Shown here: piece by piece, positions 1 through 11,610 of the stretch
How positions within the stretch are numbered: position 1 is the stretch's first letter
How the letters are laid out: the number at the start of each line of letters is the position of its first letter
Origin: Pandoraea terrigena
Lineage (GTDB): Bacteria > Pseudomonadota > Gammaproteobacteria > Burkholderiales > Burkholderiaceae
Reading direction: 5' to 3'
NCBI RefSeq assembly: GCF_902459705.1
Contig: NZ_CABPRU010000020.1
Coordinates: 1 to 35,426, forward strand
Length of the DNA: 35,426 bases
The notes under the pieces: generated by a model
The model's input: only the letters and a program-made list of their open reading frames with translations
Database searches by the model: none
What the model was told of the DNA's origin: nothing
Made by a program: the position numbers and the translations under genes

Positions 1-29
1 CGTGTGAAAGTAGGTAATCGTCAGGCTCC
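1..29 (+). rRNA. rrf: 5S ribosomal RNA, 3' end only (partial)
   Basis: The first bases match the conserved 3' end of bacterial 5S rRNA: a GUGAAAGUAGGU-type helix followed by the UCGUCAGGCU tail. The gene is cut by the window edge. A strong terminator follows within a few bases, as expected for the last gene of an rRNA operon. The exact mature 3' end is uncertain by a few bases. Confidence 0.8.
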
Positions 30-33
30 CCCT

Positions 34-70
34 AAAAACCCCTTGCTACAACGCGTAGCAAGGGGTTTTT
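34..70 (+). terminator. Rho-independent terminator of the rRNA operon
   Basis: Positions 34-48 and 56-70 form a perfect 15-bp inverted repeat around a 7-nt loop. The stem has an A-run on the left and a T-run on the right, so it could work in both directions. It sits directly after the 5S rRNA 3' end. Confidence 0.9.
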
Positions 71-810
71 GCTTTTCCCTCGCCGATAACCCCTGCCGAT
101 AATGCCGGGCACGCGTGGGTGGCGTCGCCTGACAGTGCCGCCTTGTCCTTGTCGGCGTCCGTGCCGGGGCACCGACGCTCATCTCCATCGTTTGACCTGG
201 TGGATGTCATTGCCGATGCCAAGGTAGTGACTGCGCGGAACGCGCATGAGCTTCAACGTATGCCGCTCGCCAGAAAAAGCGCAGCCCCGAAGGACAGCGC
301 TTTTTTTGTGGGCGGCATCGCATCCGCATATTCAAGACACATGGCAACGCATTCCCGCGATCCCGTTTCAGATGGCGGGCGCCGCTTCCGGGAGCGCCGA
401 CTCGCCGAGATTGAGCATCTATGAAATGGTGTTCGGCCATGCTGTCACTCTCCTCGAGCACGGAGATTGATCGGGGGATGCGGTCAGGCTCAAGCCGTGC
501 CCCGTGTCGAGGTCCCCGCTCCGACTGGCTCGGAAAGCGCCGGTTCGCCGAGGTTAAGCATGGGCGGGTCACCCGGGCGAAGGTCGCAATGCGAGGGGAT
601 CTGGCCCAGGAGCGCTGTGTCGTTCAATTCTGCATCGCGCAGCGCCTTCAGGCGGGGGGGTACTTCGGGTACGAATGTCCAGCGGCGAATGTCGTGGGAG
701 AACACTCGAAATATCGCGAAAAGCATAACAACTGGGTGTTTCATTCGCTATCGTGCCGCTTTTCAGTTCGCGGTGCGGGCGTTGCTCCGTCACGGCACGA
801 GCGTATAGCG
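71..810. other. 740-bp gap between the rRNA operon and the glycosyltransferase, no convincing gene
   Basis: Open frames here look like GC-bias artefacts; none resembles a known family. Two things are visible. One is a terminator-like hairpin at 274-307. The other is an imperfect 27-bp direct repeat, at 392-418 and 535-561, with 22 of 27 positions identical and built around CGCCGAG-TT-AGCAT. The repeat suggests an old local duplication or decayed sequence. The frame of the downstream glycosyltransferase is open through most of this stretch, but the upstream part has no family similarity. Confidence 0.5.
274..307 (+). terminator. Terminator-like hairpin in a gene-free gap
   Basis: AAAAAGCGC at 274-282 pairs with GCGCTTTTT at 297-305 and two more T follow. 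The 14-nt interior can form a few extra pairs closing on a CGAA loop. It has the form of an intrinsic terminator, but no gene ends just before it. It may be a second stop for rRNA read-through or the relic of a lost gene. Confidence 0.5.
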
Positions 811-1578
811 ATGACCCAAAATCCTGTTTCGGCGCCCAAGCTCCCCCCCGTTGTCGTCATTTCTCTCGTGGACAGCGATGTCCGTCGCGCGCACATGATC
901 AAGCAGTTAGCCGCCGCCGACGTCCGGTTCCAATTCTTTGATGCCGAACGCATTCGCGAGTATCCGCCGACATATGACGCTTCCGAGCGCCTGCGGATAT
1001 ATGGCAATCACCTGACGCTCGGAGAGGTTGGCTGCTACGAAAGCCATTACCGGATCTGGGAGGCACTGGCAAATTCCAACGACGACATCTGGTGCATCCT
1101 GGAAGACGATGTCGAATTGACCCCCGATTTCTCGCGGTGCCTCGCATCGACATTGGGCGTGGCCGTTCCGTGGGGCATCATGCGCTTGAAGGAGGGGGGC
1201 GCTGCTGGGCAGTGGCAAGTCGGCCGGTTGCCGGGTGGCGAGGTTCTGAACGACCACCGAAAGCAGCCTGGCGGTGCACATGCCTACCTCATCCGTCGCG
1301 GGGCAGCGCTCGTGCTTCTGGCCTACGCCAGACGCATCATCCACCCCGTCGACGACATGATCAACCGGAATTGGGAGCATGGCATCAGCATGATCTCGAT
1401 ATCGCCGGATATCGTGCTCGATCGGGGGGATGACCTCGGCACCACCATCCCGGGACGTCACAAGGTCAGGCGCAACGCTTGGCAAAAACTCAAACGGGAG
1501 TTCCATCGAGGGCGGGACAGCCTGAGCCGCCACGTCGACGCCTGGCGTCGGCGTTGGCTTACCCCAGTCCGCGGTTGA
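811..1578 (+). CDS. Glycosyltransferase family 25 (LPS/LOS biosynthesis type)
   Basis: A 255-residue protein with the hallmarks of family 25 glycosyltransferases (LgtB/LpsA-like), which add sugars to lipooligosaccharide using nucleotide-sugar donors on the cytoplasmic side of the membrane. Visible signatures are an N-terminal VVVISLVDSDVRR strand-turn (family pattern: variants of V-I-NL-..R), the GEVGCYESHYRIWE block, and the acidic LEDDVEL motif with E98-D99-D100, the likely metal/donor site. A later PGGAHAYLIRRGAA segment also fits the family. The tail is basic (about residues 215-255). I chose the ATG at 811 because family similarity starts right after it; the frame stays open upstream to about 421 but that part matches nothing I know. 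There is no obvious strong ribosome-binding site. It stands alone after an rRNA operon with no other surface-polysaccharide genes beside it, so its acceptor sugar cannot be guessed. Confidence 0.82.
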   Translation: MTQNPVSAPKLPPVVVISLVDSDVRRAHMIKQLAAADVRFQFFDAERIREYPPTYDASERLRIYGNHLTLGEVGCYESHYRIWEALANSNDDIWCILEDDVELTPDFSRCLASTLGVAVPWGIMRLKEGGAAGQWQVGRLPGGEVLNDHRKQPGGAHAYLIRRGAALVLLAYARRIIHPVDDMINRNWEHGISMISISPDIVLDRGDDLGTTIPGRHKVRRNAWQKLKREFHRGRDSLSRHVDAWRRRWLTPVRG

Positions 1579-1695
1579 CATTGGGTTTGATCTCGTCTGA
1601 TTCCGCATATCCAAGCAAATCAATGGTTTGCCGCATATAGTGGAAATCCGCAGAGCGTCAGGCACAAAAACTGCGTATTTAATGCATGGAAGGTG

Positions 1696-1724
1696 TTGAC
1701 AAGGCGGCAGCACATCTCCATAAT
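1696..1724 (+). promoter_or_regulatory. sigma70-type promoter for the tRNA-tuf cluster
   Basis: TTGACA at 1696-1701 and CATAAT at 1719-1724 are separated by 17 bp. Transcription would start near 1731, a few bases before the tRNA-Tyr 5' end at 1739, which suits a tRNA operon needing a short 5' leader. Confidence 0.75.
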
Positions 1725-1738
1725 TGCAAATTCTCTGC

Positions 1739-1824
1739 GGAGGGGTGCCCGAGTGGCTAAAGGGGGCAGACTGTAAATCTGTTGGCTTACGCCTACGTTG
1801 GTTCGAATCCAACCTCCTCCACCA
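1739..1824 (+). tRNA. tRNA-Tyr (anticodon GTA)
   Basis: An 86-nt gene with a long variable arm, typical of tRNA-Tyr. The acceptor GGAGGGG pairs with CTCCTCC (one G-U). The anticodon loop is CTGTAAA with GTA, the T arm is GTTGG/CCAAC around TTCGAAT, and the CCA end is encoded. It is the first gene of the tRNA-Tyr/Gly/Thr-tuf transcript. Confidence 0.96.
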
Positions 1825-1840
1825 GAATGCGGAAGTAATG

Positions 1841-1868
1841 AGCGCCGGAAACCAAAATTTCCGGCGCT
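1841..1868 (+). other. Strong hairpin between tRNA-Tyr and tRNA-Gly
   Basis: AGCGCCGGAA at 1841-1850 and TTCCGGCGCT at 1859-1868 form a perfect 10-bp stem with an 8-nt loop. Only a short TTG follows, so termination would be partial at best. It may set the ratio of tRNA-Tyr to the downstream tRNA-tuf genes or mark a processing site. Confidence 0.6.
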
Positions 1869-1897
1869 TGTTGCCTGAGGCGAGGGTCGGAATCCAA

Positions 1898-1971
1898 GCG
1901 GGTGTAGCTCAATGGTAGAGCAGAAGCCTTCCAAGCTTATGACGAGGGTTCGATTCCCTTCACCCGCTCCA
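1898..1971 (+). tRNA. tRNA-Gly (anticodon TCC)
   Basis: A 74-nt cloverleaf with acceptor GCGGGTG/CACCCGC. The D arm is GCTCAATGGTAGAGC, the anticodon loop CTTCCAA carries TCC, the T arm contains GTTCGATTC, and CCA is encoded. The outermost anticodon-stem pair is a G-A mismatch. It lies between tRNA-Tyr and tRNA-Thr, as is usual upstream of tuf. Confidence 0.96.
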
Positions 1972-2005
1972 GGTGACGCGCAGACGCAGTAGAAGCAAAG
2001 GATTC

Positions 2006-2080
<75 letters not shown>

Positions 2081-2152
2081 AAGATAGTGTGAAGCGCGGC
2101 AATCATCATGCCGAGCAACTTCGGCAAAAGATAACCCCGTTAGGAGTCGGAA

Positions 2153-3343
<1,191 letters not shown>

Positions 3344-3370
3344 GCCGGTACCGTAACGGTCCGCGCTTAC

Positions 3371-3396
3371 GGGGTCAGCTTTTGGCGGCTGGCCCC
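3371..3396 (+). terminator. Hairpin after tuf, weak terminator or attenuator
   Basis: GGGGTCAGC at 3371-3379 pairs with GCTGGCCCC at 3388-3396 (one wobble pair) over an 8-nt loop. The T-tract is imperfect (ACTGCTGTTTTA). It probably lowers read-through from tuf into tRNA-Trp/secE rather than stopping it fully. Confidence 0.55.
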
Positions 3397-3407
3397 ACTG
3401 CTGTTTT

Positions 3408-3483
3408 AGGGGTATAGCTCAACTGGCAGAGCGTCGGTCTCCAAAACCGAAGGTTGGGGGTTCGATTCCCTCTGCCCCTGCCA
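3408..3483 (+). tRNA. tRNA-Trp (anticodon CCA)
   Basis: A 76-nt gene with acceptor AGGGGTA...TGCCCCT, D arm GCTCAACTGGCAGAGC, anticodon loop CTCCAAA with CCA in a CGGT/ACCG stem, T arm GGGGTTCGATTCCC and an encoded CCA end. It is only 22 bp before secE, the conserved tuf-tRNA-Trp-secE-nusG arrangement. Confidence 0.97.
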
Positions 3484-3505
3484 AACAACTGTCTGCAAGC
3501 TGGAA

Positions 3506-3886
3506 ATGGCGAATTCTCCCGTAGAAACTGTACGTACGACTGGCGACAAGCTGCTGCTGGCCCTGGCCGGGTTGCTCGTGATTGCTGGTGTCGTGGCGTT
3601 CTACGCGTTGGCGCAACAGGCACTCTATGTGCGCGTTGCGGCCATCGTCGTCGTTCTGGCCATCGCAGCAGGTGTTGCATTGGCATCGCAAACCGGCAAA
3701 GGCTTCCTGGCTTTTGCCAAGGATGCGTATCGGGAAGTGGGTAAGGTCGTTTGGCCGACCCGTAAAGAGGCCGCTCAAACGACTGCGATCGTCTTCGCGT
3801 TCGTCATCGTGATGGCGCTGTATCTCTGGATCAGCGACAAGACGATTGAATGGGCGGTGTTCTCTTTGATTCTTGGCTGGAAGTGA
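3506..3886 (+). CDS. secE: Preprotein translocase subunit SecE
   Basis: A 126-residue inner-membrane protein and the small essential subunit of the SecYEG translocon. It shows two N-terminal membrane segments (about residues 16-36 and 41-61) and a third near the C-terminus (about 93-113). The long form with three segments resembles E. coli SecE. The conserved core motif [14 protein letters not shown] (about residues 76-89) is the amphipathic helix that clamps SecY. The start at 3506 follows a weak CTGGAA site close to tRNA-Trp. The stop codon lies one base before the nusG start, so the two genes are translationally coupled. Confidence 0.97.
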   Translation: MANSPVETVRTTGDKLLLALAGLLVIAGVVAFYALAQQALYVRVAAIVVVLAIAAGVALASQTGKGFLAFAKDAYREVGKVVWPTRKEAAQTTAIVFAFVIVMALYLWISDKTIEWAVFSLILGWK

Positions 3887-3887
3887 T

Positions 3888-4445
3888 ATGTCTGATACCG
3901 GGGCTGCACCGAGTAAGAAGCGCTGGTACGTCGTTCATGCGTATTCCGGCATGGAAAAGAGCGTAGCCAAAGCGCTGCGCGAGCGCATTGTGCGTGCCGG
4001 CATGGAAGACTATTTCGGCGAGATTCTTGTCCCGACCGAAGAAGTGGTTGAAATCAAAGGTGGCCACAAGTCGGTCACCGAGCGTCGTTTCTTTCCCGGC
4101 TATGTGCTGTGCGAGATGGAAATGACGGACGACACGTGGCACTTGGTGAAGAACACCGCCAAGGTCACCGGCTTCGTCGGCGGCACGGGTAACCGCCCGA
4201 TTCCGATTCGACAGGCCGAGGTCGACAAGATCATGTCGCAAATCAAGGACGGGGTTGAAAAACCGCGTCCCAAGACGTTGTTCGAGGTGGGCGAGCTGGT
4301 TCGAGTCAAGGATGGTCCTTTTACGGACTTCAATGGCTCGGTGGAAGAAGTGAACTACGAAAAATCTCGCCTCCGTGTTTCCGTCACCATTTTCGGACGG
4401 GCAACTCCGGTAGAACTGGAGTTCGGACAAGTCGAAAAGATCTAA
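3888..4445 (+). CDS. nusG: Transcription termination/antitermination factor NusG
   Basis: A 185-residue NusG, near the usual 175-190. The NGN domain (about residues 10-120) starts with [15 protein letters not shown] and carries the [12 protein letters not shown] and [12 protein letters not shown] segments. It binds the beta' clamp helices of RNA polymerase. The KOW domain (about 130-185) contains [18 protein letters not shown] and contacts Rho or ribosomal protein S10. I chose the ATG at 3888; a TTG further upstream inside secE is possible but less likely because GGAAGTG just before 3888 gives a ribosome-binding site. It ends the secE-nusG unit and is followed by a strong terminator. Confidence 0.98.
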   Translation: MSDTGAAPSKKRWYVVHAYSGMEKSVAKALRERIVRAGMEDYFGEILVPTEEVVEIKGGHKSVTERRFFPGYVLCEMEMTDDTWHLVKNTAKVTGFVGGTGNRPIPIRQAEVDKIMSQIKDGVEKPRPKTLFEVGELVRVKDGPFTDFNGSVEEVNYEKSRLRVSVTIFGRATPVELEFGQVEKI

Positions 4446-4454
4446 GAATAAAAT

Positions 4455-4482
4455 GCGCCGGCGCGACGTCCGGCGCGTTTTT
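4455..4482 (+). terminator. Rho-independent terminator after nusG
   Basis: GCGCCGG at 4455-4461 pairs with CCGGCGC at 4470-4476 around an 8-nt loop, followed by GTTTTT. It ends secE-nusG and separates it from the ribosomal protein operon. Confidence 0.88.
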
Positions 4483-4552
4483 GCGTTGGTGACAGCCGTC
4501 GCCGAGGAGCGTCAGTAGCCCGTTTTGGTGAACGCGCGCTATGACTCAACCC

Positions 4553-4573
4553 CGAATATGCGCCACATATTCG
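4553..4573 (+). promoter_or_regulatory. Hairpin before rplK, candidate L1 autoregulation site
   Basis: CGAATATG at 4553-4560 and CATATTCG at 4566-4573 form a perfect 8-bp stem with loop CGCCA. It ends a few bases before the GGAGTAAACC ribosome-binding region of rplK. In E. coli, protein L1 represses the rplK-rplA mRNA by binding its leader. Position fits that role; the sequence match to the L1 site was not tested. Confidence 0.45.
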
Positions 4574-4587
4574 TTCCGGAGTAAACC

Positions 4588-5019
4588 ATGGCAAAGAAAA
4601 TCATCGGCTTTATCAAGCTGCAGATTCCTGCAGGTAAAGCCAATCCGTCGCCCCCCGTGGGCCCGGCCCTGGGTCAACGCGGCCTGAACATCATGGAGTT
4701 CTGCAAGGCGTTCAACGCGCAAACGCAGAGCCTCGAGCCGGGTCTGCCGATCCCGGTGGTGATCACCGCCTTTGCGGACAAGAGCTTCACGTTCGTCCTG
4801 AAGACCCCGCCGGCAACGGTGCTGATCAAGAAGGCTGCCAACCTGCAAAAGGGTTCGAGCAAGCCGCACACCGACAAGGTGGGCAAGATCACCCGCGCAC
4901 AAGCGGAAGAAATCGCGAAGACCAAGATGCCTGACCTTACCGCCTCCGATCTGGACGCCGCGGTTCGCACCATCGCTGGCAGCGCACGTTCGATGGGCAT
5001 CACGGTGGAGGGTCTGTAA
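4588..5019 (+). CDS. rplK: 50S ribosomal protein L11
   Basis: A 143-residue L11, the standard length. The N-terminal domain has the proline-rich [20 protein letters not shown] segment that binds thiostrepton-class drugs and release/elongation factors at the GTPase centre. The C-terminal domain (about residues 75-143) carries [13 protein letters not shown] and ends in [10 protein letters not shown], contacting 23S rRNA helices 43/44. A GGAG site precedes the ATG. The stop overlaps the rplA start by one base (TAATG), so L11 and L1 are translationally coupled. Confidence 0.99.
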   Translation: MAKKIIGFIKLQIPAGKANPSPPVGPALGQRGLNIMEFCKAFNAQTQSLEPGLPIPVVITAFADKSFTFVLKTPPATVLIKKAANLQKGSSKPHTDKVGKITRAQAEEIAKTKMPDLTASDLDAAVRTIAGSARSMGITVEGL

Positions 5020-5714
5020 TGGCTAAGATCTCGAAGCGTCAACAAGCACTGGCCGCCAAGGTCGACCGCAACAAGCTGTACCCGGTCGGCGACGCTCTGG
5101 CTCTGGTCAAGGAATGCGCAAGCGCCAAGTTCGACGAGTCGATCGACGTCGCCGTGCAACTCGGCGTGGATGCGAAGAAGTCGGACCAAGTGGTTCGCGG
5201 TTCGGTCGTCCTGCCGGCCGGTACCGGTAAGTCGGTTCGCGTGGCCGTGTTCGCCCAGGGCGAAAAGGCCGAGCAAGCCAAGGCTGCCGGCGCCGAAATC
5301 GTCGGTATGGAAGACCTGGCTGAGCAAATCAAGGCCGGCAAGATGGACTTCGATATCGTGATCGCTTCGCCGGACACGATGCGTGTCGTCGGTACGCTGG
5401 GTCAGATCCTCGGCCCGCGCGGCCTGATGCCGAACCCGAAGGTTGGCACGGTGACCCCGGACGTCGCTACGGCAGTGAAGAACGCCAAGGCAGGTCAGGT
5501 GCAGTTCCGTGTCGACAAGGCCGGTATCATCCACGCGACCATTGGCCGTGCATCGTTCGACCCGGCAGCGCTGCGTCAGAACCTGTCGGCCCTGCTGGAA
5601 GCCCTGACGAAGTCGAAGCCGGCTTCGAGCAAGGGTGTCTACCTGCGCAAGATCGCCCTGTCGAGCACGATGGGCGTTGGCGTGCGCGTGGACCAGGCCA
5701 GCCTGGCTGCCTAA
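5019..5714 (+). CDS. rplA: 50S ribosomal protein L1
   Basis: A 231-residue L1, the standard length. It forms the mobile L1 stalk that handles deacylated tRNA at the E site, and in many bacteria it represses its own operon by binding mRNA. Visible family segments are the N-terminal KISKRQQAL, then [21 protein letters not shown], and the signature [13 protein letters not shown] stretch [19 protein letters not shown] (about residues 125-150). The start codon overlaps the rplK stop by one base. Confidence 0.99.
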   Translation: MAKISKRQQALAAKVDRNKLYPVGDALALVKECASAKFDESIDVAVQLGVDAKKSDQVVRGSVVLPAGTGKSVRVAVFAQGEKAEQAKAAGAEIVGMEDLAEQIKAGKMDFDIVIASPDTMRVVGTLGQILGPRGLMPNPKVGTVTPDVATAVKNAKAGQVQFRVDKAGIIHATIGRASFDPAALRQNLSALLEALTKSKPASSKGVYLRKIALSSTMGVGVRVDQASLAA

Positions 5715-6049
5715 GTCGGCGACCAAGCAGGACAGTATCGCAATCGCAGGGTGATGGCGTCCCCTGTGACGGCTGCGATCCTCGAGATCGACAGCCAGTA
5801 GCAAAAGACTTTGGGCGGAAGCGGATTCTTCGGAAATCGCTTCCGGTTATCAAAGACCGTTGGCGGGAATGGGCATGCATTGACGCTCCCTTAATACGCC
5901 AGCCAACGCAGATGGCGAACCCGAACAAGTTATGCAGTCACACCGTCGCACGCGGGCAACCGGGCGCGGCGGTTGAAACTCCAGACATGTCGGTAAGCCG
6001 TTAGTGGAACGGCATCACCATGAGGTGATGTTAATTTTGGAGGTTAACC
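5715..6049 (+). promoter_or_regulatory. 335-nt structured leader of rplJ, candidate L10-L12 binding leader
   Basis: No gene is seen. Several stems are visible. GGAAGCG at 5817-5823 pairs with CGCTTCC at 5838-5844. CGTTGGC at 5858-5864 pairs with GCCAACG at 5902-5908, enclosing GGGA/TCCC pairing. CATCACC at 6013-6019 pairs with GGTGATG at 6024-6030, just before TTAATTTT and the GGAGG site at 6039-6043. In many bacteria the L10(L12)n complex binds a kink-turn in the rplJ leader to repress translation. The 5858-5908 stem is the likeliest candidate by size and place, but the kink-turn was not confirmed. Confidence 0.5.
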
Positions 6050-6547
6050 GTGGCACTTAATCTTGATGATAAGAAAGCCGTCGTGGCAGAAGTTTCGGCG
6101 CAAGTCGCCGGCGCTTCGACCATCGTTGTGGCTGAATATCGCGGAATCACGGTTGGCGATCTGACGAAGCTTCGCGCCAATGCGCGTCAGCAAGGCGTGT
6201 ACCTGCGTGTTCTGAAGAACACGCTGGCTCGCCGCGCGGTGGAAAACACCCCGTTTGCTGACCTGGCTGAGCAGATGACCGGTCCTCTGATCTACGGTAT
6301 CTCGACGGATCCCGTAGCCGCTGCGAAAGTCTTGAACGACTTTTCGAAGGGCAACGACAAGTTGATCTTGAAGGCCGGCTCGTACGACGGCAAGGTGATG
6401 GACAAGGCAGGCGTGCAAGCGCTGGCCTCGATCCCGAGCCGCGACGAACTGCTCGCGAAGTTGCTGGGTGTCATGCAAGCGCCGGTTTCCGGCTTTGCTC
6501 GCGTCCTGGCTGCCGTGGCCGAGAAGAAGCAAGCGGAAGCTGCTTAA
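6050..6547 (+). CDS. rplJ: 50S ribosomal protein L10
   Basis: A 165-residue L10, standard length. It anchors L7/L12 dimers to the ribosomal stalk. The N-terminal RNA-binding domain contains [25 protein letters not shown] and [14 protein letters not shown]. The C-terminal helix (about residues 140-165) binds L7/L12. It starts with GTG at 6050, set by a GGAGG site 6-7 bases upstream. It is preceded by a long structured leader and followed by rplL after 60 bp. Confidence 0.98.
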   Translation: MALNLDDKKAVVAEVSAQVAGASTIVVAEYRGITVGDLTKLRANARQQGVYLRVLKNTLARRAVENTPFADLAEQMTGPLIYGISTDPVAAAKVLNDFSKGNDKLILKAGSYDGKVMDKAGVQALASIPSRDELLAKLLGVMQAPVSGFARVLAAVAEKKQAEAA

Positions 6548-6607
6548 CTCTCGTCCCGGTTACACGATCGCTGACTTCGGTCCGAACACAATCTAGGAGT
6601 TTTACAA

Positions 6608-6982
6608 ATGGCAATCACGAAAGAAGACATCATCGACGCCGTTGGCGCAATGTCGGTTATGGAACTGAACGACCTGGTCAAGGCGTTCGAAGAGAAGTTC
6701 GGCGTGTCGGCTGCTGCCCTGTCGGTGGCTGGCCCGGCAGGTGCTGGCGCTGCTGCTGCAGTGGAAGAGCAAACCGAATTCAACGTCATCCTGGCGGAAG
6801 TCGGCGCGAACAAGGTCGGCGTGATCAAGGCCGTCCGCGAAATCACCGGCCTGGGCTTGAAGGAAGCCAAGGACGTGGTTGATGGCGCGCCGAAGGCTGT
6901 CAAGGAAGGCGTCGACAAGGCTGCTGCTGACGAAGCCAAGAAGAAGCTGGAAGAAGCCGGCGCCAAGGTCGAAATCAAGTAA
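6608..6982 (+). CDS. rplL: 50S ribosomal protein L7/L12
   Basis: A 124-residue stalk protein present as several dimers per ribosome; it recruits and activates translation GTPases. The N-terminal dimerisation helices (about residues 1-33) are followed by an Ala/Gly/Pro hinge (about 34-54) and the globular C-terminal domain with the [21 protein letters not shown] segment. TAGGAG precedes the ATG. The gene is followed by a strong hairpin that would let only part of the transcription continue into rpoBC. Confidence 0.99.
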   Translation: MAITKEDIIDAVGAMSVMELNDLVKAFEEKFGVSAAALSVAGPAGAGAAAAVEEQTEFNVILAEVGANKVGVIKAVREITGLGLKEAKDVVDGAPKAVKEGVDKAAADEAKKKLEEAGAKVEIK

Positions 6983-7001
6983 TTCGGCTCTGCGCGTAGG
7001 G

Positions 7002-7033
7002 AAGGCTGGCGACGAAACGTCGTCAGCCTTTTT
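7002..7033 (+). terminator. Attenuator-type terminator between rplL and rpoB
   Basis: AAGGCTGGCGACG at 7002-7014 pairs with CGTCGTCAGCCTT at 7018-7030 (one G-U pair) over a 3-nt AAA loop, followed by more T. By form it is a strong intrinsic terminator. In E. coli a partial terminator at the same place lowers RNA polymerase subunit expression relative to L7/L12; the same role is inferred here. Confidence 0.85.
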
Positions 7034-7477
7034 GTGCTTTCTGGAGAGCCAAATCCCGCAAGCGGGGTGCGGAATTCGAAAGCCGGCGCGACATGGCGCC
7101 AAGTGGTTGAAAGCAAAATGATTTCGCCGGCGTATTCGTGATTGGCGCAGTTTCGGGCGTCGCGTCATCGAGGGGATCAGCGAGACGCAGCAACCAGGCA
7201 GGACCCAGGAAGTACCGAAGAGGCCAAAGAAAAAATCGCGCCGGGATTCGACCCGTGACGGTTTTCTCTTTGTCTTCTGAAGCGACTGCAGAAGGCAAGT
7301 TTGGTCGGGCGACGGGCAACACAGGCATCCGTCGCCGTCAGCCAGCGGTTGGTAGCGGCCAACCACCAAGCTCGTTGCTCCGCGGCAAGCCCGCCGTGGG
7401 GGACGTCTGGTCTCAGTCGATGAACACCCGTTGACGATGCCTGCCGTCGTCGTCAGCGTAGTGATTCGGAGATCGTA
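7034..7477 (+). promoter_or_regulatory. 444-nt rpoB leader without a gene
   Basis: No convincing gene: the one open frame on the plus strand has no family look and an arginine/serine-rich composition. A short stem GGTTGG (7347-7352) / CCAACC (7359-7364) is visible. The ribosome-binding site of rpoB is poor (GGAG 9 bases or so from the ATG). The length suggests a second promoter for rpoBC or an untranslated control region, but I see no clean -35/-10 pair. Confidence 0.4.
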
Positions 7478-11584
<4,107 letters not shown>

Positions 11585-11610
11585 TCGCGTTCAGGCAACA
11601 GGAGAAAGCA

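Noticed and set aside
119-470. Short plus-strand frames of 74-101 codons after the rRNA operon
   Set aside because: No ribosome-binding site, no family similarity, Arg/Ser-rich as expected for random GC-rich sequence.
7138-7434. 98-codon plus-strand frame in the rpoB leader
   Set aside because: Composition looks random, no Shine-Dalgarno site, and the region is better explained as a leader.
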